Of a stretch of DNA of 64,000 bases, positions 27,330 through 36,940 are shown in pieces. Origin of the DNA: Tillus elongatus (Eukaryota; Arthropoda; Insecta; Coleoptera; Cleridae); the NCBI GenBank assembly GCA_964006375.1, contig OZ023262.1:87679654-87743653 (forward strand), given 5' to 3'. The notes under the pieces are model-generated. The model ran no database searches, was not told where the DNA came from, and saw nothing but the letters and a program-made list of their open reading frames with translations. Positions within the stretch are counted from its first letter, which is position 1. Every line of letters begins with the position of its first letter. The position numbers and the translations under genes are program-made.

Positions 27330-27820
27330 ATTAATCATTCTTTGAATTTTAGGCGCGGTTGGATGATGAGTTTGCTGCACTGAAAATAAGAGCATTTCGT
27401 ATACTATTACCACTTTTTCCTACCTTTACGAAACCGGATTTTCTGCGGTGGCTGATTTGACGGCAAAAAATCGATCTCAGCTAGAAACAAAAAGAGCATA
27501 GAATGTCAACTTTTAATATTTAATCTACTTTAGAAAAATTTTGCTTTGCAGGACAGGCCCAAGGTAGTCACTAATAATAATTGTTAATCTTGTTTCATTT
27601 TAATATTTATAAGTTAATTATTGAATACATTATGCAGTACTGATACAATCCTATACAAGTGTATTCTTTTCCTTGCTTTTAGTAAATTAAATATATTATT
27701 CAATAGGTTGTTTTTTATCATTTTTCCTCAACATGCTTGCGACCCCGTTTAAGGTTGTCACGCCGCCCTAGGAGTCCGCTGCGTACAGGTTGAGAATCGA
27801 TGGCGTAAGTTAAAATTTTA
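27330..27820 (+). pseudogene. hAT-family transposase C-terminal remnant with 3' end
   Basis: RLDDEFAALKIRAFRILLPL (from about 27356) followed, after a one-base shift, by YLYETGFSAVADLTAKNRSQ (27421 onward) and a stop at 27499-27501. This matches the C-terminal dimerisation region of hAT transposases (TYLCESGFSAL-type motif, then K-x-R-x-x-L). About 280 bp further on, the GGTTGAGAATCGATGG phrase at 27789-27804 resembles the inner part of a hAT end. The N-terminal zinc finger and catalytic core are missing. Found only as a short 3' remnant. Confidence 0.75.
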
Positions 27821-28120
27821 TTCATGCATACGCAAACAACATCAAAACGGTAACCCTCCATATTCCTTATTTAATTGCATATAGATTCTACATAAATTGG
27901 GAACTTGTATATTTGTGAATAATGTGGTAAGAAACGAAGCAACGTGGCGCCACCTAGTTGGGGAACCAAGTAGTATGTTGTCACGTCAGCTCCAAATAAC
28001 ACAAAGTGTTAAAAAATAGAGACTGTATACAACCAACTAACAATTCGTTAAATCGTCAGCCCTGGCCAATTTCTACCCTAATATAGGGACAAAGTATGTA
28101 AGGCTCGATGCATTCTCATC

Positions 28121-28184
28121 ACAATTATAACCGTAGACCGGTTTCGCTCTAATTAGAGCTCGTCAGTATGGCATACTAATTGTA
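28121..28184 (-). ncRNA. Hammerhead ribozyme, canonical core
   Basis: Minus-strand order: CTGACGA (28166-28160); stem II of five perfect pairs, GCTCT/AGAGC, around AATT (28159-28146); GAAA (28145-28142); stem III AC/GT with loop CG; C17 at 28136, giving cleavage between 28136 and 28135. Stem I forms between 28167-28172 and 28130-28135 (AT, TA, one A.C mismatch, CG, CG, GT wobble). After an internal loop it resumes as seven pairs, ACAATTA with TAATTGT (about 28184-28178 and 28121-28127). Every conserved core nucleotide is present. An extended stem I with an internal loop is what natural type I hammerheads use for tertiary contact. Expected activity is an inference. Confidence 0.8.
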
Positions 28185-28437
28185 GCGAAAATACACCTAT
28201 AAAGTAATACGGCTATGGTAGCCAGCCTTCCAACACTAAGTGAGTGGTAAGACACGAAGCAACGTGCCGCACACCTAGTTGCGGAACCTAGTAGTATGTT
28301 GTCGCGCCAGCTCCAAATAACACAAAGTGTTAAAAAATAGAGACTGTATACAACCAACTAACAATTTAGTAAATTGTCAGCCCTGGCCCATTTATAGCCT
28401 AATATATGGACAAACTATGTAAGGCTAGATGCACTCT

Positions 28438-28488
28438 CACCACAATTAGAAATTAGAGCGAAACCGGTCTACGGTTCTAATTGTGGTG
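28438..28488 (+). repeat. Hairpin enclosing half a hammerhead
   Basis: CACCACAATTAGAA (28438-28451) pairs exactly with TTCTAATTGTGGTG (28475-28488). The 23-nt loop contains AGAGC, GAAA, ACCGGTC and TACGG: the 3' half of the ribozyme, without the CTGANGA half. Confidence 0.8.
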
Positions 28489-28551
28489 AAATGTATATAT
28501 TGTAGAATTGTATATAGTTTGTAGATGAAGTGTGAAATTGTGCATTTGTGG

Positions 28552-28660
<109 letters not shown>

Positions 28661-28778
28661 ATATATGTAATACATAACATTAAAAAAAAAGTTTATATGT
28701 GTGTTTGTACCTATGTATGTGTATATAAGTGATAAATGTTGTAATGTTATATTATATTAATAACGGTATGGTTGTATA

Positions 28779-30657
28779 TAGGGTGGCGCATTGAAAACGC
28801 AACAGACCGATTTGCGTAAAGAGGATTTTATTTTAACGCTAAAACACGTCATTTTTAATATTGAGGGGGACATGTCTTGACAAACCCATTAAGGGTGGTC
28901 ATAGCAACCCTTATATTGTAAACAGAGAACATGGGTCGAGTGTTACATCATTTGAAAGCTCTTTCTTTGATTAATTCAGCACACTAATTGTATTGGAAGT
29001 TTTATCAACTCGATTAAAAATTATTCACAGTTGAAAATGCAAAAACGCATTTTACTCATTCCGATAAGAAACGTGCTGATATTCAACGTTTTGTTGGTTT
29101 GTAAACAAAAAATTACAAATTGACTATCAGAACATTTCTTATCGGAATGAGGGAAATGCGGTTTATTATTTCAGTTTATCGGTCGGTCTGATAATTGATA
29201 GTACTACCGAAAATTAATTTCAAAATGGTGTATTCTGTAGGAGAAACAGCTGAAATAATTACTTTTTTTTTTCAAAAACGATGACTGTGCCAACCGTACC
29301 GCAAATTTGTTTAATGAACGACATCCAAACAGACATATTAACAGATAATACATTTTGGAGTTAGATGCAAAGTTTCGACAAAGTGGTTCAGTAGCCAACA
29401 AAAAACGGAATCCTGAACGTGAATTTCCGGTTAGAAATGAGAGTACGGAGATTGAAGTTTTAGAACAAATTGCTGCAGACCCAACTTTGAGCACGAGAAA
29501 ATTGGCCACCTTTTCAAACATCAAAAGAAAAACTATTCAGCGAATATTGAAGCATCATAAATTTCACCCGTATAAAATTCATCTTGTACAACAACTAAAT
29601 GAAGATGATTTTGATCGGCGGCTGGAGTTTTGTTAAGTTATGACTGCACGAATAGCTGATAACGGGAACTTTCTGTTCCATATCTGTTTTTCAGATGAGT
29701 GTAGGTTTTTATTAAACTCTACAGCCAATCGTCATAATTGTCGTTATTGGGCAGATAATAATCCAAGAAATTTTCACGATGTCCACACTCAAACTCCACA
29801 GAAATTGAATGTATGGACTGGCATTTTTGGAGACAGTTTAAACGGACCAATTTTTCTTGATGGTAATTCGAGTGGCGAAACGTATTTGGAGTTACCAGGA
29901 GATATCGTTTACCCTCTACTAATTGACATTGTTGAAAATGAAGATCGCTATCAAGAAAATCAATTAGTGTTTCAACAAGATGAAACTCATCCGCATTTTT
30001 CCCAACGTGTTAGGGAGTTTTTGAACAGAGAGTTTCCAGAGCTTTGCATTGGGCGTAGAGGTGCTATTAAGTAGCCCCTAGATCACCGGATTTAACTCCT
30101 TTAGACTTCTTTCTATGGGGCCATTTAAAGAGTAGAATTTACGCAACAGAACCGGAGTCTTTGGAAGAATTACGACGACGCATTGTTGAAGAATGCCGTC
30201 TAATAACTCCACAAATGCTCCAGAATGTCAGAGCTCGTTTTAAACAAAATTTGTACTTTTGTATAGAAGCTGGTGGTCAACAATTTGAACACTTACTTAA
30301 CTGAATAAACATTCTTGAACGTTTGGTTTTGTTTTTTAGTTTTTTTTTACGAAAAATGAAATACGTTATTGCAACTCCAACTGTGAGCAATTTTTAAACG
30401 AGTTGATAAAACTTTCAAAAAAATTAATGTGCTGAATTCAGAAAATAAAGAGCTTTCAAATGATGTAACACTCGACCTATGTTCCCTATTTAAAATATAA
30501 GGGTTGTTATCAAGACCCTTAAGGGGTTAATGTGACAAAGTTGAGTTTGATGTCAAAACATGCCCCCCTCAATATTAAAATTGACGTGTTCAGCGTTTCT
30601 TTAAAAAAAATTCTCTGGACGCAGATCGCTCTGTTTCATTTTCAATGCGCCACCCTG
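28779..30657 (+). mobile_element. Tc3-like (IS630/mariner superfamily) DNA transposon, nearly full length
   Basis: Bounded by TAGGGTGGCGCATTG (28779) and the inverted CAATGCGCCACCCTG (ending 30657), with TA on both outer sides as the expected target duplication. The terminal inverted repeats are unusually long, about 260 bp: GGTCGAGTGTTACATCATTT recurs inverted near 30460 and GTTTTATCAACTCG near 30400. The first terminal base differs (T for C). It carries one transposase pseudogene in the middle. Total length is about 1.88 kb. Confidence 0.92.
29225..30304 (+). pseudogene. Tc3-like transposase, frameshifted
   Basis: The frame begins ATGGTGTATTCTGTAGG at 29225 and ends TGA at 30302-30304. Recognisable parts: a helix-turn-helix N-terminus (QSGSVANKKRNPEREF; LSTRKLATFSNIKRKTIQRI), HKFHPYKIHL, the first catalytic segment FSDECRF, WTGIFGDSLNGPIFLDG, the second catalytic segment FQQDETHPHFSQRVREFLN, and ELCIGRRGAI. 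After a frameshift come SPDLTPLDFFLWG, EELRRRIVEECRLITPQML and the C-terminus QQFEHLLN. Damage: a frameshift in the T-run near 29262-29271, an in-frame stop near 29328, TAA at 29634-29636, and a frameshift/stop around 30072. The catalytic D residues seem present, but the chain cannot be made in one piece. Confidence 0.9.
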
Positions 30658-31691
30658 TATACCAAGTTTTAGGCAATGTATTGGTCTATAGGTAAAACAT
30701 AGAGTATAAGTAAATACTAAAATTATAAGTATAGCTCCAGATGACTGTAAGTTGTGTGATATGGCAATTCTGCCAGAAAGTGCAATCTTCCCACTTAAAC
30801 TGCCAATTAAAAGTAACTGACTACAAGCTCGAGGCCAGAGCACTCTTCACACACACACATACACATTCCTTATTTAAATAAAATCATGGTTGTGTGTACA
30901 TAATTTTGTGGAATGTTCTGGATTTTACAGTATTTAGAATATGTATATGTGTATAAGCATTTAAATTATGTGAGCTTATATGAAATATTCCGCAATTCAA
31001 AAGTTGAAAGCTGTTTTTACAAGCAACAAAAACAAAGGACCGAATAACATTATTTACTTTACGCGGCGGCGTAAAAGTTGCTTCAGGTTTTATTGAAAAT
31101 TTAGCGACAAATTTGTGTAAAATTAACGGTGCGATTTCAAAGTGCGGAAAGGTTGTGGAACCGGCAATTCTAAAGCCAATTATGTGCCTTTGAGTGACTG
31201 GGTCGTTAAGTTTTAAAATAAAGTTGAAATTATAGAGCAGAGTAGGTAATTTTGTTAGGATTTAGGTTGGAAAGCATTAGATAATAAACTTTAACGACAT
31301 AGCATGCTATAACGGCATATATAATATCATACAAAAAACATTCTGCGATGAATAGGCTATTTTGTGTTATATCTAAACCCATATTATAATAAATAAATTA
31401 CTATCTCATCATCATTTCGATTATATTAGAAAAAATTCACCACTTTTTACAAACTTTCTATGCTAACTAATAACGCTTTTTATGTTATCGTAACTTTGGG
31501 AGCGTTGAACCTTCCACAGGAAAGACAATGTCCGACCTGTTCGTGCTAGGACACCTCTAGTGAATTGTCTCCAAATTGTTCTTTTCTCTTATAAAGAAAA
31601 TACGTAGCTTAAAGTATCGGAATACTGGCAAGCCCTAGCAACGTTTTTAGTAAAAAAAAATGATACCGACTTAAAAATGGGCACTAAAAAG
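30658..31691. other. Anonymous AT-rich DNA
   Basis: No gene recognised; 31020-31090 has a brief GC-richer patch (ACGCGGCGGCGTAAAAG) without further structure. Confidence 0.35.
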
Positions 31692-34570
31692 TTTTTTTTT
31701 AATTTCAACAACACACCACGAGGGCTAACAGCCTAGAGACTATTGTCCCATGGGTGTCGACAAGGAGGAAAGAGGCAACTTGTTAATTCTGGACTTGAAG
31801 GTTTGGAGGTTCGGAGGAAAAGGAAAAATATGTGCCGGCAAGGAATTCCACAACTTGGAAGTCCTCGGGACAAAAGTGCGGGCATAACAAGATGTTCTAT
31901 GTCTGATGACCTAGACAGTAAAAGGGTGCATTCGCTCTGCTCCCCTGGTAGATCTGTTGGGGGAAGCAGGTGGAGGAACTATGGAAGAAAGCTCCTTTGA
32001 GCAGTGCCCTTGCAGATATCTATAAAAGAGAGAGAGAGAGAGGTCACCAACGGCACGTCGGTAGGCAGCCTTTGGGTGAGGGTAGGCTCACCGATGAGAC
32101 GTATAGCTATCTTCTGAATGGATTTCAGGATAGCGAGTGTAGAAGCGGCAGCGGCACCCCAGATATGGGAGCAGTATTCGAGGTTTGGCCTTATTTGTGA
32201 AGTATATAAGGTATAGAGATTAGCTGGTGAAAAGTTTTTGCGAGCCCGGAAGAGGAAAACTAATTTCTTAGCAGGCGCTTCTGCAATTGATATAACATGT
32301 TGGTGCCAATTGAGATTTCGGTCCACAGAAATGCCAACAAGTGAAAATGACTCATTAATTTTAATTAATTTATTAATTGTTCATTGTGATGGGTCTAGGG
32401 CTGGTGTATCTCTTATGAGATAGAAAGAAAGACTGAGATTTGGCGGAGTTGAATTGTACAAGATTTCTACTTCCCCAGTCTAATATTTGTTGGAGACCCA
32501 CAGAGACAGAACCTTTCAAGAGTCTGCGATTATCATCTAATTGGGCTAAAGAGACAGGCTTAGAATATTGTATATTTTAGTGGAGGGTGCTGTCATCCGC
32601 GTAACTGTGAACTGGGTCGGATGTGCTAGAGAGGAGGTCATTAATGTGGAGAAGAAACCAAGTAGGGGCTAAAGCTGAACCTTGAGGGACTCCTCCACGA
32701 CAAAAGAAATGCTCTGGTGGGAGAGGAAATTTGCTGTCGAGGTACAGAGTTTTGGTGGTAGGCCATGGGTCGGAAGTTTATTAAGCAGCGCTGCATGCCA
32801 AACATGGTCGAATGCTTTGGATATGTCTATAGCGACAATCTGGGATTCACCGTGTAGTTCCGTAGACTTGTTCCAGGAATGGGTGAAAAAGAAAAGGAGG
32901 TCGGCAGTTGATCTGCACTGACGGATTCCATACTAACTGTCTCGGATTAGACTGTGTTTTACAAGAAATTTTAGTAATTCGGTGTTTATATACATTTCCA
33001 TCATTTTAGAGACGACTTGAAGGAGATAAATAGGCATGTAGTTGCTAGGAAGCGCTTTGGATCCTTTCTTGGGAACGGGTTGTACTCGATCAGTTTTCCA
33101 GTTACTAGGGAATATGCCTCTATTGTAAGATGTCTGAAACAGACAAGTCAGGATAGGAGCAAGTTCTGGTGCGCATTTTTTGAGAACAATCGCTGGGATC
33201 TCGTCAAGGCCAGAGTCTTTGCTAGTATTAAGAGAAGAAAGCATCTTTCGTATCTTTTTAGTTTTGAAAATGATATCCGTCATTTTATGCGCGACATTGG
33301 GGACTGTTGGTGGTTGAACATTTGGAGGTAAGTTGAGAGTAGAATTGCTGTCGAACAACAAGGCAAAAAGTTTAGCCTTGCCCAGGGCGGTAGAAACGAT
33401 TTCATCCCCTGAAACAAGAGGTGAGAACGTGCTCTTGAAGAAATTAATTCCAATAGATTTAGCAAGAGTCCAGAAGGGTTTGCTGACGTTGGAGCTTAAG
33501 AGAACTTTATTTTTGATGTGGTTATTTAACGTGTTTTTGAATGCGGGCATAGCGGTTTCTTGCGTCGTTAAATGCTTGACGGTCTTCTTGACTGTGATTG
33601 TGTAGAAGCGTTTTGTGAGCTTTGACCTTTTCAAGTCTGGCCTTGTCACAGGATTTAGAGAACCAGGGCTTTTAAGTGGCTGAAGAGGCTTGCTGTGTGC
33701 GTGGAATAAATAATTCCATGTCAGCTTGGATGATTTTGGTGACGTTTTGTGATCAGAAGAGTCAGGATGAGAGAAGCATACAGACGCACATGGAAATGAG
33801 GAAAAGTACTCCAGCATATTGTCCCAGTCCCAGTTCGCGGAGTTGTAGTGCCAAACGATACGTGGTTGTGAGAAATGTGTGACCTCGGGTTGCATTGCGC
33901 AGGAAGCAGTGACCATGCCGTGGTCTGAGCGACCAAAGGGAGCGGTGACTGATGTCTTATAGCATTCAGGTTTTGTAGTAAGAAGGAGATACAAGGGATT
34001 TGAGCTGCGTGTTGGGATGCGAGGAAAGTAAGTAGGTTGCTGAATCTTATTGGAAGGCTTCCGCTGCTCTCCCTTGTGCATCGGTTTTCGAAGATCCTAG
34101 CCATTCCTTATTATGGACATTGAAGTCACCAAGAACAATGACCACGGAGAAAGGATATTCAGAAATCAGATGGTCTGTTTTTTTTTTTTCAGAAAGGTAG
34201 TCGAAGAGCTGGACAAATTTGTTGTCAAAGGTGACCGGTAAATGCAACAGAAGAATTTAGTTGCAGGCCTGAGAGAGAGTTTCATCCAAAGTATGTCTTT
34301 TCTTACAGCTTCTAAATTGCGGAGTCTGGTGCAGGGTAAATTGCTACGGACGTATGCGTACACGCCTCCATGCAATCTAAAGGAAGTAAGGAGCTCACAC
34401 CCCGGGAAATTAAGGCGATTATTGGGTGTTTTGGCACTGATTTGGAATTCGGTGATGAAGAGGAGTTGGGGCCTATTAGTATGGAGGAAATGGTGGAACT
34501 AGTTCAGGTTAGAATTTAGGCCACAAATTTTCGAGAAGGATATGTTAAATCTTGATGCCGACGCCCCTGC
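31692..34570 (-). pseudogene. Jockey/CR1-type non-LTR retrotransposon, 5'-truncated, with endonuclease and RT remnants
   Basis: Read right to left. An APE-type endonuclease begins near 34560 (ISFSKICGLNSNL), followed by LHGGVYAYVRSNLPC, DILWMKLSL and the signature VLGDFNVHNKEWLGSS (34130-34089). A linker with the same ASVCFSHPDSSD phrase as the plus-strand copy leads into the RT: SGLDEIPAIVLKKC, VPKKGSKALPSNY, ALDISKAF-like, and the catalytic YADD (32603-32592, context VHSYADDSTLH). The C-terminal part holds NLNWHQHVISIAEA, SQIRPNLEYCSHIWGAAAAS and IAIRLIGEPTLTQRLP. It ends with GGGCTAACAGCC-type 3' UTR and a nine-A tail (31700-31692). The longest open piece is 382 codons (34081-32933). ORF1 is missing and several stops and shifts break the frame, so it is dead. 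An oligo-G run lies just beyond the 5' end. Confidence 0.92.
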
Positions 34571-34594
34571 ACTCCCCTCTACCAGATATCCGAA

Positions 34595-34609
34595 GGGGGG
34601 GGGGGGGGG
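34595..34609 (+). repeat. Oligo-G run, 15 bases
   Basis: Fifteen consecutive G just upstream of the 5' end of the minus-strand non-LTR element. It is length-unstable by nature and may be mis-sized in an assembly. Confidence 0.9.
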
Positions 34610-35479
34610 ATTTTTTTCCGGAATCTTTTGTACAAGGAGGAGCCATTATCATTTTTGTTTATAAGGGAAACCGACTCATACACCAGAACCGGAAACGTCC
34701 GTTGGGGCTTCACCGGCCCCTTGATGTAAGGGGTGGTACCTTTTCAGGCGTAAAAAAAAATCCTTAACCATCACGTAAATGAAAAGACCACTACCACCTA
34801 CCAAAGTGAACAATAACTGGATTACAAGCTTAAGTCAAAGGACAAAAATTAACAATGAAATATTACTATATGCGCTCTCTACTTGTCGGTACCATGCTAA
34901 TTAGGTAGTAGGTATATAGGCTGTGTCGACTCCCGCCAGATCGCAAGTTTCTCCGCGCAAGCGATGGCATGCGTAGGCATGGGTTGGTCTTGATCACTAA
35001 CAACATATTTAGGTATTGGCTTAGAATTATTATCTGTTATCAATTAAACTGTTTATAGCGCTAAGTATGATTACGTTTCGGGCTTGGCACCAACTTCAAA
35101 CAGATAAGTAGGTAGCGCGTATAATAATATTTAGTTAAAGTTAATTTTTGTCTTTTGAATTGTCTTTTGTAATCTATATTTCGATTTTTAGTGCGTATTT
35201 TTAGGTCACCTTAATTTTTTTGTTTATTTTTCCATTTTTAGTGTCAATATACGTACGTGGTGAGTACGCTATTAGAAAAATTCTATGATATAATCAATTG
35301 CCGTATTCCAGTATAACATTAACTTACAGAGTATAGAGGATTTCTTTCGACTTCCCTGAGATCCCATCATCAGATCCTGGCTTGGTGAAAATGCGACGTC
35401 TTTCGAACAAAAAAATAATAATTAAAATTGGTCGATAATTAACGAAAATATCGGTAAACATACATAAAATAGTGCTACA
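34610..35479. other. Anonymous AT-rich DNA
   Basis: No gene recognised. A GATTACGTTTCGGGCTTGGC phrase near 35069 is mildly like the right half of a hammerhead on the minus strand but lacks the rest. Confidence 0.35.
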
Positions 35480-36331
35480 AATTGAATCATAACTTCCACA
35501 TAGCTGTGATAATCTACTCTCCGCCGAAAGACATTCTCATGAAATAAATTTAGGGTACGTGACTTGACCAAAAATAAAATATTCGTATTACCCATTACGT
35601 TATATTACCCGAGTTTTAGCGAAAAAATTTCAATCTTTACCAAATCACCCATGATTTGTCCCCTACCCCCTAAAGCGATCTTACCACAAAACAAACATTC
35701 GACGCGTTCCTTTGTTGAGTGCACGATACCAAATTTGAGGATGATATCCCAATTCGTTCCAAAGTACCCAAAAATAATTTAATGCGCTCCTTTGTCGGGT
35801 GCTAACTGTATACTAAATTTGAAGATGACATCTCAATTCGCTTGAAAGTTATTGCGCCTACTAACAGACAGACATACAGGTCGACAAACCGACCGACCGA
35901 CAACCTACAGACAAAAAAAAAATCGTTCCAGAATCAAGTTTTCTATATGTTTTAATACTTTTTACGGCGTTTTTGCAAAAAAAAATTAATTTTTTCACCG
36001 ATATTGAACCCCAAAACATTTAACCCCTAATTTGATTTAAGCACATAATACCAAGTGTTTGATGAACTTTAAAGGTTTCTAATAAACGAACCCTGTAACG
36101 CTTTATTACTCGAGTTTTAACGAAAAAATTTCAATTTTCACCAGATCACTCCCGATTCATCCCGTACGCCCTAAATCGATTTTACTCTAAAACACTCCGA
36201 ACCGTTTGTTCGTCGGGTGCTAAGTATATACCAAATTTGAAGACGATATCTCAATTCGTTCAAAAGTTATCGTGGCTACAAACAGACAGACAATCAAACC
36301 GACGCACTGACAGACAGATGGACTGATAGAC

Positions 36332-36335
<4 letters not shown>
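35480..36335 (+). repeat. ACAGACCG-type interspersed repeat, about two units
   Basis: Two units with the order: CCCGAGTTTTAGCGAAAAAA, CCCCTACCCCCTAAAGCGA, a TACCAAATTTGA phrase, TATCTCAATTCGTTC, AAAGTTAT, then a run of ACAGACAGAC/GACCGACCGAC and finally CAAGTTTTCTATATGTTTT. The same module is tandemly repeated at 51570-53200 and appears once at 55463-55800. It is unknown to me as a named family. Confidence 0.75.

Positions 36336-36414
<79 letters not shown>
36336..36414. repeat. (TA)n microsatellite
   Basis: About 79 bp of TA directly after an ACAGACAG run. Confidence 0.96.
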
Positions 36415-36417
<3 letters not shown>

Positions 36418-36679
36418 TGAAACACACTTATGGAATAAAATTCATTATTCAACAAAAAATAGTTTTGTGGAAAACGCTGAGACACGTGGAGTTTAATTTG
36501 TCGAACACTATCTTATAATCATTGTTAACAAAAACTAAACTCCCAGCATTTTACCCCCACTACTTTATCCATTTAAAAAAAATAGCAACCCTACATTTTT
36601 TCATCACAATTCGATGGATCACATTTTTCTCAATGCGGTGATACCCCATATGTATTGTCTAATATTACAGTTTTCAATA
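36415..36679. other. Short anonymous spacer
   Basis: AT-rich; no gene or repeat recognised. Confidence 0.35.
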
Positions 36680-36940
36680 CAGGGTGGAAATTTAATACCG
36701 GAATATTAAAACTAAATAGTTTACCCTAAAATTCAAATTTCGAAACAAACTTAATAGAAACCTCCGTTTCCTATAATAAATGTTCAAAATGTTCTCCATT
36801 CACTTGCACACAATGAAATAATCTGCTCTGGAATTCTTCCCCACCCCTGTTCAACACCTTAGGCGTTACGTTCCTAATTTCTGTTGTTATTATCATTTCC
36901 ACATCATCTAAATCAGCAGATTGCGTTTTATACACTCAGT
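36680..36940 (-). pseudogene. Tc3-like transposase C-terminus with terminal repeat
   Basis: The minus strand gives LDDVEMIITTEIRNVTPKVL, then EEFQSRLFHCVQVNGEHFEHLL and TAG at 36773-36771, the C-terminus of the same transposase group as the elements at 28779 and 43525. It is followed by a terminal repeat ending in CCACCCTG at 36680, with TA beyond it. Everything upstream of the C-terminus is missing. Confidence 0.75.

Larger units (their letters stand above)
27924..28488 (-). mobile_element. 320-bp tandem repeat with hammerhead ribozyme (retrozyme-like)
   Basis: 27924-28128 and 28244-28448 are direct repeats, about 88 % identical by eye (shared phrases include AGTAGTATGTTGTC, ACACAAAGTGTTAAAAAATA and GACTGTATACAACCAACTAA), offset by 320 bp. 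A hammerhead with canonical core lies on the minus strand at the end of the first copy (28121-28184). At the corresponding place in the second copy (28438-28488) the sequence folds back and carries only the 3' half of the ribozyme in plus orientation. There is no coding frame. Size, tandem arrangement and type I hammerhead with tiny stem III fit metazoan retrozymes or the terminal repeats of a PLE. Which of the two is an inference. Confidence 0.65.

Noticed and set aside
32933..34081. 382-codon minus-strand frame as a host gene
   Set aside because: RT motifs, an endonuclease upstream, a poly-A tail and a second copy at 5846 identify it as a dead non-LTR retrotransposon.
35055..35100. Hammerhead-like motif on the minus strand (GCCCGAAACGTAATC)
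   Set aside because: Only a weak core (TTGAAGTTGG) and no GTC; stems do not pair.
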